Source: Betaproteobacteria bacterium
GTDB taxonomy: Bacteria > Pseudomonadota > Gammaproteobacteria > Burkholderiales > SG8-39
Reading direction: 5' to 3'
Length of the DNA: 6,240 bases
NCBI GenBank assembly: GCA_005881355.1
Contig: VBDM01000368.1
Location: forward strand, 1 to 6,240
Shown in pieces: positions 1 through 5,937 of the stretch. Below the pieces are notes generated by a model. That model was not told where the DNA came from. It searched no databases and was given only the letters and a program-made list of their open reading frames with translations. Each line of letters starts with the position of its first letter. The first letter of the stretch is position 1. A program made the position numbers and the translations under genes.

Positions 1-423
1 CCCGCACCAGTTGAGGCCGCCGAAGAGGCGCCCGTGCTCGATCTTGACGCAGCGGTCCATGACTGCCTCGAGTCCCGCGGCCTCGGCCTTCCTCGCGGCT
101 TCGGCGTTTTTCACGCCCAGTTGCTGCCACAGCACTTTCGCGCCGATCGCGATCGCGTCCTCGGCGATCGGCATGATGTCCTCGGTCTTCCTGAAGCAGT
201 CGACGATGTCCACCTTGATCGGGATATCGCGCAGCGACTTGTAGCATTTCTGGCCGAGGATGCCGTCGTATTTCGGATTGACCGGGATCACGGTGTAGCC
301 GTGCTCGAGCATGTATTTCGCCGCGAAGTAGCTCGGCCGGAACCAGTCGCCCGAGAGGCCGACGACCGCGATGACCTTGCTCGTCTTGAGGATGCGGCGC
401 AAGCCGGGAATGTCGTCGACCAT
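1..423 (-). CDS. CoA-binding protein, YccU family (3' end cut by window)
   Basis: Translating the minus strand from the ATG at 423-421 gives 141 codons that stay open to the window edge. The N-terminal part is a Rossmann-type CoA-binding domain: the glycine-rich stretch VVGLSGDWFRPSYFAAKYML (residues 20-39) is followed by GYTVIPVNPKYDGILG (42-57), the hallmark of the CoA_binding_2/YccU group. The C-terminal half carries the family motif VMDRCVKIEHGRLFGGLNW (121-139). YccU-like proteins are usually about 135-150 residues, so probably only a few residues are missing. They are small soluble cytoplasmic proteins thought to bind CoA or acyl-CoA; no catalytic role is established. The ATG is the only sensible start: an in-frame TGA lies about 35 bases upstream, and the conserved domain begins soon after. 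There is no clear Shine-Dalgarno sequence, and a possible -10 lies only 7 bases upstream, so the mRNA could be nearly leaderless. The gene is divergent from the ThDP enzyme gene. The family is certain; the cellular job is unknown. Confidence 0.9.
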   Translation of the reverse strand, partial: MVDDIPGLRRILKTSKVIAVVGLSGDWFRPSYFAAKYMLEHGYTVIPVNPKYDGILGQKCYKSLRDIPIKVDIVDCFRKTEDIMPIAEDAIAIGAKVLWQQLGVKNAEAARKAEAAGLEAVMDRCVKIEHGRLFGGLNWCG

Positions 424-430
424 GGACGGG

Positions 431-460
431 ATTCTATCGAATCCTGAGGTATAGTTTCAG
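431..460 (-). promoter_or_regulatory. Possible promoter of the CoA-binding protein gene in the divergent spacer
   Basis: Read on the minus strand, CTGAAA (460-455) and TAGAAT (436-431) match the sigma-70 -35 and -10 boxes at 4 and 5 of 6 positions, with an 18-bp spacer. Transcription would start at about 424, essentially at the ATG at 423, which fits the lack of a ribosome binding site. On the plus strand, TATAGT (450-455) could be a -10 for the ThDP enzyme gene, but no -35 lies at the right distance. The two candidates overlap, so transcription in the two directions might compete. This is weak pattern matching only. Confidence 0.25.
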
Positions 461-478
461 CCTTCGGACGATTCCACT

Positions 479-2146
479 ATGACCGACACCCGAACCGCTG
501 CGCAGATCCTCGTCGACGCGCTCAAGATCCACGGCGTCGACACGGCGTTCTGCGTTCCGGGAGAGAGTTATCTCGCCGTGCTCGATGCCCTCTACGATGC
601 GCGCGAGGCGATCAAGCTCATCGTCTGCCGCCAGGACGGCGGCGCGGCCTATATGGCGGAGGCCTGGGCCAAGGTCACCGGGCGCCCCGGGATCTGCTTG
701 GTCACCCGCGGCCCGGGCGCGACCAACGCTTCGATAGGCGTGCACACCGCGTTCCAGGACTCCACGCCGATGATTCTTTTCATCGGCCAGGTGCCGGGCG
801 AGTTCGCCGACCGCGAGTCGTTCCAGGAAATGGACTATCGCCATATGTTCGGGCCGATGGCGAAGTGGGTCGCGCAGATCGAGCGCGCCGACCGCATGCA
901 TGAGTACGTGAGCCATGCGTTTCATCTCGCCATGTCGGGTCGGCCCGGGCCGGTGGTGCTCGCGCTGCCCGAGGACATGCTCACGCAGACGGCGAGCGTG
1001 CCCGACGTCGCGCCCTACCAGGTGGTGCAGGCGAGTCCGTCTGCCGGTGACCTGGAAAAGCTGCGAGGCTTGCTTGCTGGCGCGAAACGTCCGCTCGCCA
1101 TACTGGGAGGCACGGTCTGGACCCGCGAAGCCTGCCGCGACCTGCAGGCGTTCGCGGAAAGCTCGGGCCTTCCCGTCGCCTGCTCGTTCCGCTTCCAGGA
1201 CCTGTTCGACAACCGCCACGATCACTACGTGGGCGACGTCGGGATCGGCATCAACCCGAAGCTCGCCGAGCGCGTGCGCAGCTCGGACCTCCTGCTCGTG
1301 ATCGGGGCGCGCCTCGGCGAGATGACCACCGGTGCCTATACGCTCGTCGAGCCGCCGCGGCCTAAGCAGAAGCTCGTGCACGTGCACGCGGGCGCCGGGG
1401 AGCTCGGGAGCGTCTACCAGGGCGAGCTGCTGATCAATTCCGGCATGCCGCAGATCGCGGCGGCGCTGAAAAACCTGAAAGTGGACGGGGCCGCTTGGCG
1501 CGCCTGGCGCGAGCAGGCGCGGGCTGACTATCTCGAATGGACGAAACCCGCAGCGAACCCCGGCAGGGTGCAGCTCGCCGAGATCGTCGCCTGGCTGCGC
1601 GAGCGCCTGCCCGCAGACGCGATCGTCGCCAACGGCGCCGGAAATTTCGCGGGCTGGATATCGCGCTTCTATCGCTATCCGGGCCTGCGCACCCAGGTCG
1701 CGCCCACCAACGGCTCGATGGGCTACGGAGTTCCTGCGGGCGTCGCGGCGAAAGTCGCGCACCCGGAGCGCCTGGTCGTCTCGATCAGCGGCGACGGCGA
1801 TTTCCTCATGAACGGACAGGAGCTCGCCACCGCGGTGCAGTACGAGCTGCCCGTGATCTTCATCGTGATCAACAACGACATGTACGGCACGATCCGCATG
1901 CACCAGGAGCGCGAATTCCCGGGGCGCGTCTACGGCACTTCGCTGAAGAACCCGGACTTCGCCGCGCTCGCCCGCGCCTACGGCGCGCACGGGGAGACGG
2001 TCGAGGAAACCGCGCAGTTCGCGCCAGCGTTCGAACGCGCGGCAGGAGCGGGAAGGCCCGCGCTGATCGAGGTTCGCGTTGATCCGCAAGCCATCACCAC
2101 ATCCACGACTCTGGACGCGATCCGGGCCCGCTCCCTGAAGGGTTAG
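479..2146 (+). CDS. Thiamine-diphosphate-dependent enzyme, acetolactate synthase large-subunit-like
   Basis: This is a complete 555-residue protein with the three-domain layout of the acetolactate synthase/pyruvate oxidase superfamily. The N-terminal PYR domain (about 5-170) has CVPGES (25-30), RGPGATNASIGVHTAFQDST (77-96), GQVPGEFADRESFQEMDY (103-120) and GRPGPVVLALPEDM (154-167). The central domain is about 190-330. The C-terminal PP domain carries the ThDP/Mg motif GDGDFLMNGQELA (438-450) closing with INN (464-466), where D439 and N466 should bind the metal. NGSMGYGVPAG (411-421) is also typical. Two key positions differ from true acetohydroxyacid synthase. The glutamate that activates ThDP is Asp53 (context CRQDGGAAY), and the Trp of the LGMVRQWQ segment, which favours 2-ketobutyrate, is His475 (GTIRMHQ). 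With no regulatory small-subunit gene nearby, branched-chain amino acid synthesis looks unlikely. It is probably a cytoplasmic 2-oxoacid decarboxylase or carboligase of unknown substrate. The start directly precedes the conserved AAQILVDAL helix; the only ribosome-binding hint is a weak GGACGA at 467-472. Confidence 0.93.
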   Translation: MTDTRTAAQILVDALKIHGVDTAFCVPGESYLAVLDALYDAREAIKLIVCRQDGGAAYMAEAWAKVTGRPGICLVTRGPGATNASIGVHTAFQDSTPMILFIGQVPGEFADRESFQEMDYRHMFGPMAKWVAQIERADRMHEYVSHAFHLAMSGRPGPVVLALPEDMLTQTASVPDVAPYQVVQASPSAGDLEKLRGLLAGAKRPLAILGGTVWTREACRDLQAFAESSGLPVACSFRFQDLFDNRHDHYVGDVGIGINPKLAERVRSSDLLLVIGARLGEMTTGAYTLVEPPRPKQKLVHVHAGAGELGSVYQGELLINSGMPQIAAALKNLKVDGAAWRAWREQARADYLEWTKPAANPGRVQLAEIVAWLRERLPADAIVANGAGNFAGWISRFYRYPGLRTQVAPTNGSMGYGVPAGVAAKVAHPERLVVSISGDGDFLMNGQELATAVQYELPVIFIVINNDMYGTIRMHQEREFPGRVYGTSLKNPDFAALARAYGAHGETVEETAQFAPAFERAAGAGRPALIEVRVDPQAITTSTTLDAIRARSLKG

Positions 2147-2150
2147 CGGG

Positions 2151-3932
2151 TCAGTGGAGGTTCACCACGTACACCACGTGCGGCGGAATTTCTCCTTGGG
2201 GATAGAACGCCGTGCGGTACTTGAGCCAGAGCCGATCCGCTTCTTCGTGCTGGCCCGCGACGTGCGCCCCGAGCGTTGCGGTGAGAAGCAGGAAACGCCC
2301 CCAGTCGTCTCCGCCCCGGGCCGGCCCGGCGAGCAGTGCCCGCGCGCGCTCGAGCATGGCGCGCGCATCGCGCGCCGCGATCGCGGCGTACACGTCGAGC
2401 CTCTCGCGCAGCTGCGGCGACTGCCGGGCGGGCGCGCAGTCCAGCCACTTGCGCTCGATCCACAGCGCGCGCCGCAGCGCGGGCGCGAGATGCGTGAGAG
2501 TCACGGTTGCAGCCCAATGCAGCTGCTCGATCTCCGCCTTGGGCGGCTCGGCGCCGCACAACGCACCCGGCCGCTTGAGCGCGAGCAGCGCGAAGCGCGT
2601 GCGATCATCGTCGGCGCGAAGCGGATCCCAGGAGCGATCCCTGAGTCCGCGCTCGAGCACCAGAGCCGTCGACTGGATGAGCACAGGGGGGGACAGCTCG
2701 GGCGCCCCCAGCGGCTCGCGCAAATACGCGGTGGTTGCGCCGCCCGTCATCTCGAGGATCGGCAGCACCGCCTCCGCGAGCGCGAAGACCGCCCGGGCGC
2801 TGGTTCCCCGGAAGCGGGCGCGCGGAGCCTCGAGCTGAACGAGCGGGCGGAAGTCCGAGTTGACCGCGGGCCCGAGCGGCGCCAGCAGGGGCGCGATCAC
2901 GCTCTTGGTGCCGACGCTTCGCGCGACGATCTCCTCCTGGCGCCTGATTCCGATCCGGTCGAGTTGCTCCATGAATATCCGGTCCTTTTCCGGCAGGGGG
3001 CCGGGGCGCGGCACGCGGCCTTCGGCGACCGCGACCACGACGAGATCCGAGACGTTCACCGCGTATACCTCGTAATCGGCGAAGTTCTCTCCCAGCGCCT
3101 GGAGCATGGAGCCGAGCAGCCGGTCGTTCAGCTCGTAGAGCTGCAGCCACTGCACGAACAGGCCTCCCGGGGCGAGATAGCGCTTGGTGTCCCGGTAGAA
3201 CTCCGTGGTGAACAGGCCCGCCACGCCGTTGACCCAGGGATTGGAGGGCTCCGAAATGATCACGTCGTAGCGCCTGCGGTGGCGCGCGAAATAGCTCTTC
3301 GCGTCCTCGAAGAAAATCTGGCTGCGCGGGTCCTGATAGGCGCGGACGTTGCGCGGGGAGAAGGAGCGCGCGCCCGCATGCATCGCGGGCTCGATCTCGA
3401 TCGAGTGGATCTCGCGCGGGCCGCTGTGCGACGCCAGCACCGCCGCGGTGAGGCCCGATCCCCAGCCGATGTTGGCGAAGTTCCTTGCGTCGGGCTTGAT
3501 CATGAGCGGAAGCGCGGCGAGCAGGGTCATCGTGTACTCGTCCTGGGTAGGCTGATCCTTCGGATCGAGGAGGATCGACGCGTCGGGCTTGCCGTTGGTG
3601 AAGATGGCCACCCCGCTTCGCTGGCCGGCGATCACGGCGACCGAGGCCGTTTTCCCGTCGCGGTAGAAAAAGACCCGCCGATTCTCGGGAACCGCCTGGC
3701 CGTAGCGATACACTCCCGATGCCAGGCGCTCGTGCGCCAGCACCTCGGCGCGCGCCGTCGCCGCTGCGGCAAGCATTCCGAAGATCAGGGCGGCGAAGGC
3801 GTGGGCCCGCCGGAAAGCGGCCTGCGAGTGGCGCAGCAGCCATGCGCCGAGCAGCATGTCCGCGACGGCTCCGAGCACGAGCGCGAGCTTGAGGCCGGCC
3901 TCGGGCACGAGCACGTGCACGGCGATGAGCAC
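2151..3932 (-). CDS. C-terminal fragment: spermidine-synthase-like (SAM-binding fold) domain of the fused protein
   Basis: This is the second half of the broken gene, in a different frame. The limit at 3932 is the first GTG (593 residues), but family sequence reads back to about 3965 and no ribosome binding site precedes the GTG, so an independent start is doubtful. Numbering from the GTG, two last hydrophobic helices lie at about 8-33 and 43-60. The nucleotide-binding core follows: TNGKPDAS (112-119), IGWGSG (155-160, the SAM-type glycine loop), IEIEP (178-182), ED (209-210) and YDVIISEPSNPWVNGVAGLF (222-241), then NSDFRPLVQLEAPRARF. True spermidine synthases have an Asp-rich catalytic segment (DSSDP type) where this protein has SEPSNP, with E228 and N231 at the expected Asp positions. 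That pattern is usual for the membrane-fused relatives, as I recall them, and makes aminopropyl transfer unproven. The last 200 or so residues look helical, perhaps TPR-like. The substrate is unknown. Confidence 0.8.
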   Translation of the reverse strand: MLIAVHVLVPEAGLKLALVLGAVADMLLGAWLLRHSQAAFRRAHAFAALIFGMLAAAATARAEVLAHERLASGVYRYGQAVPENRRVFFYRDGKTASVAVIAGQRSGVAIFTNGKPDASILLDPKDQPTQDEYTMTLLAALPLMIKPDARNFANIGWGSGLTAAVLASHSGPREIHSIEIEPAMHAGARSFSPRNVRAYQDPRSQIFFEDAKSYFARHRRRYDVIISEPSNPWVNGVAGLFTTEFYRDTKRYLAPGGLFVQWLQLYELNDRLLGSMLQALGENFADYEVYAVNVSDLVVVAVAEGRVPRPGPLPEKDRIFMEQLDRIGIRRQEEIVARSVGTKSVIAPLLAPLGPAVNSDFRPLVQLEAPRARFRGTSARAVFALAEAVLPILEMTGGATTAYLREPLGAPELSPPVLIQSTALVLERGLRDRSWDPLRADDDRTRFALLALKRPGALCGAEPPKAEIEQLHWAATVTLTHLAPALRRALWIERKWLDCAPARQSPQLRERLDVYAAIAARDARAMLERARALLAGPARGGDDWGRFLLLTATLGAHVAGQHEEADRLWLKYRTAFYPQGEIPPHVVYVVNLH

Positions 3933-3960
3933 GCCCGCGATCGCGCCGAGCGTGTTGGCG

Positions 3961-5076
3961 GCGACGCAGCAGCGCGTGCGTAAACAGCGGCAGCGTCATC
4001 CCGGCGAGAAAGGTCGCGGGCAGCATCACGGCGAACGCGAGCGCGTGGCTGAACAGGTTGAACGCGGGATAGGCGGCTTCGCTGCGCTGGAGTATTCCGA
4101 GCGCCCAGGCCATCCAGTCGAAGCTCCAGTGATAGACGAAGATGGTCGCGAGCGCCGCGAGGCCCATGAAGACCTGCACCAGGCCCGCATAGCGGACCGG
4201 GTCGGCGATGTGGTCGATACGGCGCCGGATCCAAAGGCCGCCGAGAGCGAGCCCGGTGATGAATGCCGAGAGCATCAGCTCGAACGCGTGGAACGAGGAG
4301 CCCAGCACGAGCGAGAGCATCCTGATCCAGACGATTTCGTAGACGAACGAGGCGAGGCCTGTGACGAACGCGCCCGCGAGGAACAGTCTCGCGATGTACC
4401 TCCCCGTGGTCGCGGTCCCGCGTTGCGGCTGCGCGGAAAACGGCGCGGGCTCGCCGCCGCGCGCGATCGCGAGCACCGCGGCGGCGAGCGCGAGGTTCAG
4501 CGCGCCCGCAAGGCGCATCGTTCCCGGCATGCCGAGCCAGCCGAGCAGCCAGAACGCGGCGGCGAGCGCGCCGATCGCGGCGCCGATCGAGTTGGTGAAG
4601 TACAACATCGCCAGGTGATGGCCGCTCGATTCGGGCTCGCGGCGGATCACCGCGCCGGAGAGGAGCGGGAAAGTCATTCCGAGCAGCACCGTCTGCGGCA
4701 CGATCAGCACGGCGCACAGCGTGTATTTGAAGATCTCGACGGCCCCCGTGGAGCCGAGCGCCGGGATGACGTGATCGAGCGAAGCTTGCGTAAGCAGCAC
4801 GTACGCTTCGTGGAAGAGGAGCGCGGCGACACCGATCGCCGCCTCGATCCAGCCGTACGCGGCGAGCAGGTTCTTCACGCGCGAGCTCCAGCGGCTCGCA
4901 AGCCACGCCCCCAGCGCGAGGCCCCCCATGAAGGCGGCGAGCACGAAAGACTGCGCGAACGCCGCCGCGCCGAGGTACAGCTTGAAGTAGTGAGACCAGA
5001 CGGACTCGTAGATGAGGCCGGTGAAGCCCGAGAGCGTGAACAGGGCGAACAGCAGCTTGACGCTTTGGTTAGGCAT
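3961..5076 (-). CDS. N-terminal fragment: duplicated polytopic membrane domain of the fused protein
   Basis: This is the first half of the broken gene, about 372 residues from the ATG at 5076 to the frame break. It holds about ten hydrophobic helices, so it should sit in the inner membrane. It contains an internal duplication. Near the N-terminus, SGFTGLIYESVW, then LGAAAFAQSFVLAAFMGGLA, then LGAW, is mirrored about 225 residues later by TGLASFVYEIVW, then LGSSFHAFELMLSAFITGLA, then LGGLW. The end of the first unit (LLGMTFPLLSGAVIRRE, then TNSIGAAIGAL) is likewise mirrored by LAGMTLPLFTHALLRR and, in the other frame, ANTLGAIAGVL. This two-unit organisation is typical of the membrane part of fused spermidine synthase-like proteins. 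Translated as it stands, the frame stays open to 2605 for a further 451 residues with an Arg/Ala/Gly-rich composition unlike any domain. I read that tail as an accident of GC-rich sequence, so the coding end given here is the frame break. Confidence 0.8.
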
Positions 5077-5134
5077 ATCCCGTCCGTCGGTCAAAAAGGC
5101 GCCAGTGTACCGCGGAAGCAGCGTTGCGGCCTTG

Positions 5135-5196
5135 CCCTCACCCGCTCGCTACGCTCGCCTCCCTCTCCCGCAGGCGGGAGAGGGCCGGGGTGAGGG
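5135..5196. repeat. Composite palindromic repeat (REP-like) abutting the gltL stop codon
   Basis: Two nested perfect inverted repeats are visible. The outer arms are CCCTCACCC (5135-5143) and GGGTGAGGG (5188-5196). The inner arms are CCCTCTCCCGC (5161-5171) and GCGGGAGAGGG (5174-5184), separated by only AG. Between the left arms lies a short direct repeat, CGCTCGC at 5143-5149 and 5152-5158. This resembles a dispersed intergenic palindrome that I recall from many high-GC proteobacterial genomes. It starts right after the gltL stop codon (5199-5197). The RNA hairpin could stabilise or end the gltL transcript, but neither strand has a U-run, so it is not a classic intrinsic terminator. Confidence 0.8.
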
Positions 5197-5925
5197 TCAG
5201 TGATGCAGGATCTTGGAGAGGAACTGCTGCGCGCGCTCCGAGCGCGGCTTGCCGAAGAAATCCTCCTTCAGCGCGTCCTCGACGATCTCGCCGCGGTCCA
5301 TGAAGATCACCCGGTGCGCGACCTTGCGCGCAAAGCCCATCTCGTGCGTGACCACCATCATGGTCATGCCTTCGCGGGCGAGCTCGACCATGACGTCGAG
5401 CACCTCGTTGATCATCTCGGGATCGAGGGCCGAGGTCGGCTCGTCGAACAGCATCGCGATCGGATCCATGGCGAGCGCTCGCGCGATCGCGACGCGCTGC
5501 TGCTGGCCTCCGGAGAGCTGGCCGGGGTACTTGTCCCGGTGCGCCGCGAGCCCGACCCGCTCGAGCAGCTTCAGGCCTTTTTGCGTCGCCTCATCGAGGC
5601 TGCGGCCGAGCACCTTCACCTGCGCGAGGGTGAGATTGCGCATCACCGTCATGTGCGGGAAGAGCTCGAAGTTCTGGAACACCATGCCGATCCTGGAGCG
5701 CAACCTCGGCAGGTCGGTCTTCGGGTCGCCGACCGAGATGCCGTCGACCGTGATGCCGCCCTTCTGGAAAGGCTCGAGGCCGTTCACGCACTTGATGAGC
5801 GTCGACTTGCCGCTCCCGGAAGGGCCGCACACGACCACGACCTCCCCGTTTTTCACCTCGGTCGAGCAGCCGGTGAGCACCTGGAAGCTTCCGTACCACT
5901 TGCTGACGTTCTGTATCGAGATCAT
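5197..5925 (-). CDS. gltL: Glutamate/aspartate ABC importer, ATP-binding protein GltL
   Basis: This is a complete 242-residue ATPase, the full usual length for polar amino acid importers (GltL/GlnQ/HisP class). All nucleotide-binding motifs are present: Walker A GPSGSGKST (34-42), Q-loop Gln84 in VFQNFELFPH, ABC signature LSGGQ (137-141), Walker B IAMLFDE (156-162), D-loop SALD (165-168) and switch His194 in VTHEMGFARKVA. Stretches such as VSKWYGSFQVLTGCSTEVK, NLTLAQVKVL and DPEMINEVLDVMVELA are nearly identical to Escherichia coli GltL as I recall it, so glutamate/aspartate is the likely substrate rather than glutamine or histidine. A GltL dimer would sit on the cytoplasmic face of the GltJ/GltK permease pair and power uptake from the binding protein GltI. 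The ATG at 5925 has a good ribosome binding site inside the end of gltK. The gene is the last of its operon; a palindromic repeat begins at its stop codon. Confidence 0.96.
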   Translation of the reverse strand: MISIQNVSKWYGSFQVLTGCSTEVKNGEVVVVCGPSGSGKSTLIKCVNGLEPFQKGGITVDGISVGDPKTDLPRLRSRIGMVFQNFELFPHMTVMRNLTLAQVKVLGRSLDEATQKGLKLLERVGLAAHRDKYPGQLSGGQQQRVAIARALAMDPIAMLFDEPTSALDPEMINEVLDVMVELAREGMTMMVVTHEMGFARKVAHRVIFMDRGEIVEDALKEDFFGKPRSERAQQFLSKILHH

Positions 5926-5930
5926 GCGAG

Positions 5931-5937
5931 TCTCACC
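5931..5937 (-). promoter_or_regulatory. Ribosome binding site of gltL, overlapping the gltK stop codon
   Basis: GGTGAGA on the minus strand lies 5 bases upstream of the gltL ATG and contains the gltK TGA stop codon (5935-5933). This supports the chosen gltL start. It also suggests that translation of gltL is coupled to ribosomes finishing gltK. Confidence 0.7.

Larger units (their letters stand above)
2151..5076 (-). pseudogene. Fused membrane / spermidine-synthase-like protein gene, broken by a frameshifting deletion
   Basis: Two reading frames on the minus strand make one family protein: a multi-pass membrane domain (5076 to about 3961) and a spermidine-synthase-fold domain (about 3965 to 2151). 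They are in different frames and meet at 3960-3975. Frame 1 reads up to GMTLPLFTHALLRR, then turns into Arg-rich nonsense. The other frame picks up the family sequence at VAANTLGAIAGVLIAVH. An intact protein would be about 985-990 residues. The frame change needs a net loss of 2 bases modulo 3, and comparison with the first membrane repeat suggests about 12 codons are absent. Both halves are otherwise well preserved, so the lesion is either recent or an assembly or sequencing error. The ATG at 5076 was chosen over the in-frame TTG at 5094 because it directly precedes the first membrane helix and has GGACGGG 3 bases upstream, although that spacing is short. The gene ends 4 bp from the convergent ThDP enzyme gene. 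The role of the intact family is not established. Confidence 0.8.

Noticed and set aside
434..2089. Long open frame of 551 codons on the minus strand opposite the ThDP enzyme gene
   Set aside because: It is rich in Arg, Ala, His and Asp with no recognisable domain, and it is fully covered by a gene with clear family motifs. Such frames arise from high third-position GC.
3930..3932. Independent GTG start for a separate C-terminal protein
   Set aside because: There is no Shine-Dalgarno sequence before it, and family sequence continues upstream in the same frame to about 3965. It would begin inside a membrane helix.
2154..3983. Open frame of 609 codons on the plus strand opposite the spermidine-synthase-like domain
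   Set aside because: The composition is Arg/Glu/Gly/His-rich with no motifs, while the opposite strand encodes a well-conserved domain. It is a shadow frame.
3955..3985. Programmed ribosomal frameshift joining the two halves of the fused gene
   Set aside because: No slippery heptamer or other shift signal is visible at the junction. About 12 residues also seem absent compared with the first repeat, which a ribosomal shift would not cause.
3785..4906. Open frame of 373 codons on the minus strand overlapping the membrane domain
   Set aside because: It is Arg-rich shadow sequence in a third frame. The conserved membrane helices are in the other minus-strand frame.
5092..5094. TTG start for the fused membrane protein gene, six codons upstream of the ATG
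   Set aside because: There is no ribosome binding site before it. The ATG at 5076 directly precedes the first membrane helix and has a weak purine-rich GGACGGG before it.
5104..5109. TACACT on the minus strand as a -10 box for the fused membrane protein gene
   Set aside because: It matches the consensus at only 4 of 6 positions, and no -35-like sequence lies 16-18 bases upstream.
5161..5184. Intrinsic terminator for gltL
   Set aside because: The hairpin is strong and GC-rich, but no run of U follows on either strand. It is listed as a palindromic repeat instead.
3856..5193. Open frame of 445 codons on the plus strand opposite the membrane domain
   Set aside because: The sequence is hydrophilic and Arg/Glu-rich, as expected for the complement of hydrophobic codons. 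No motif, domain or credible start signal was seen.
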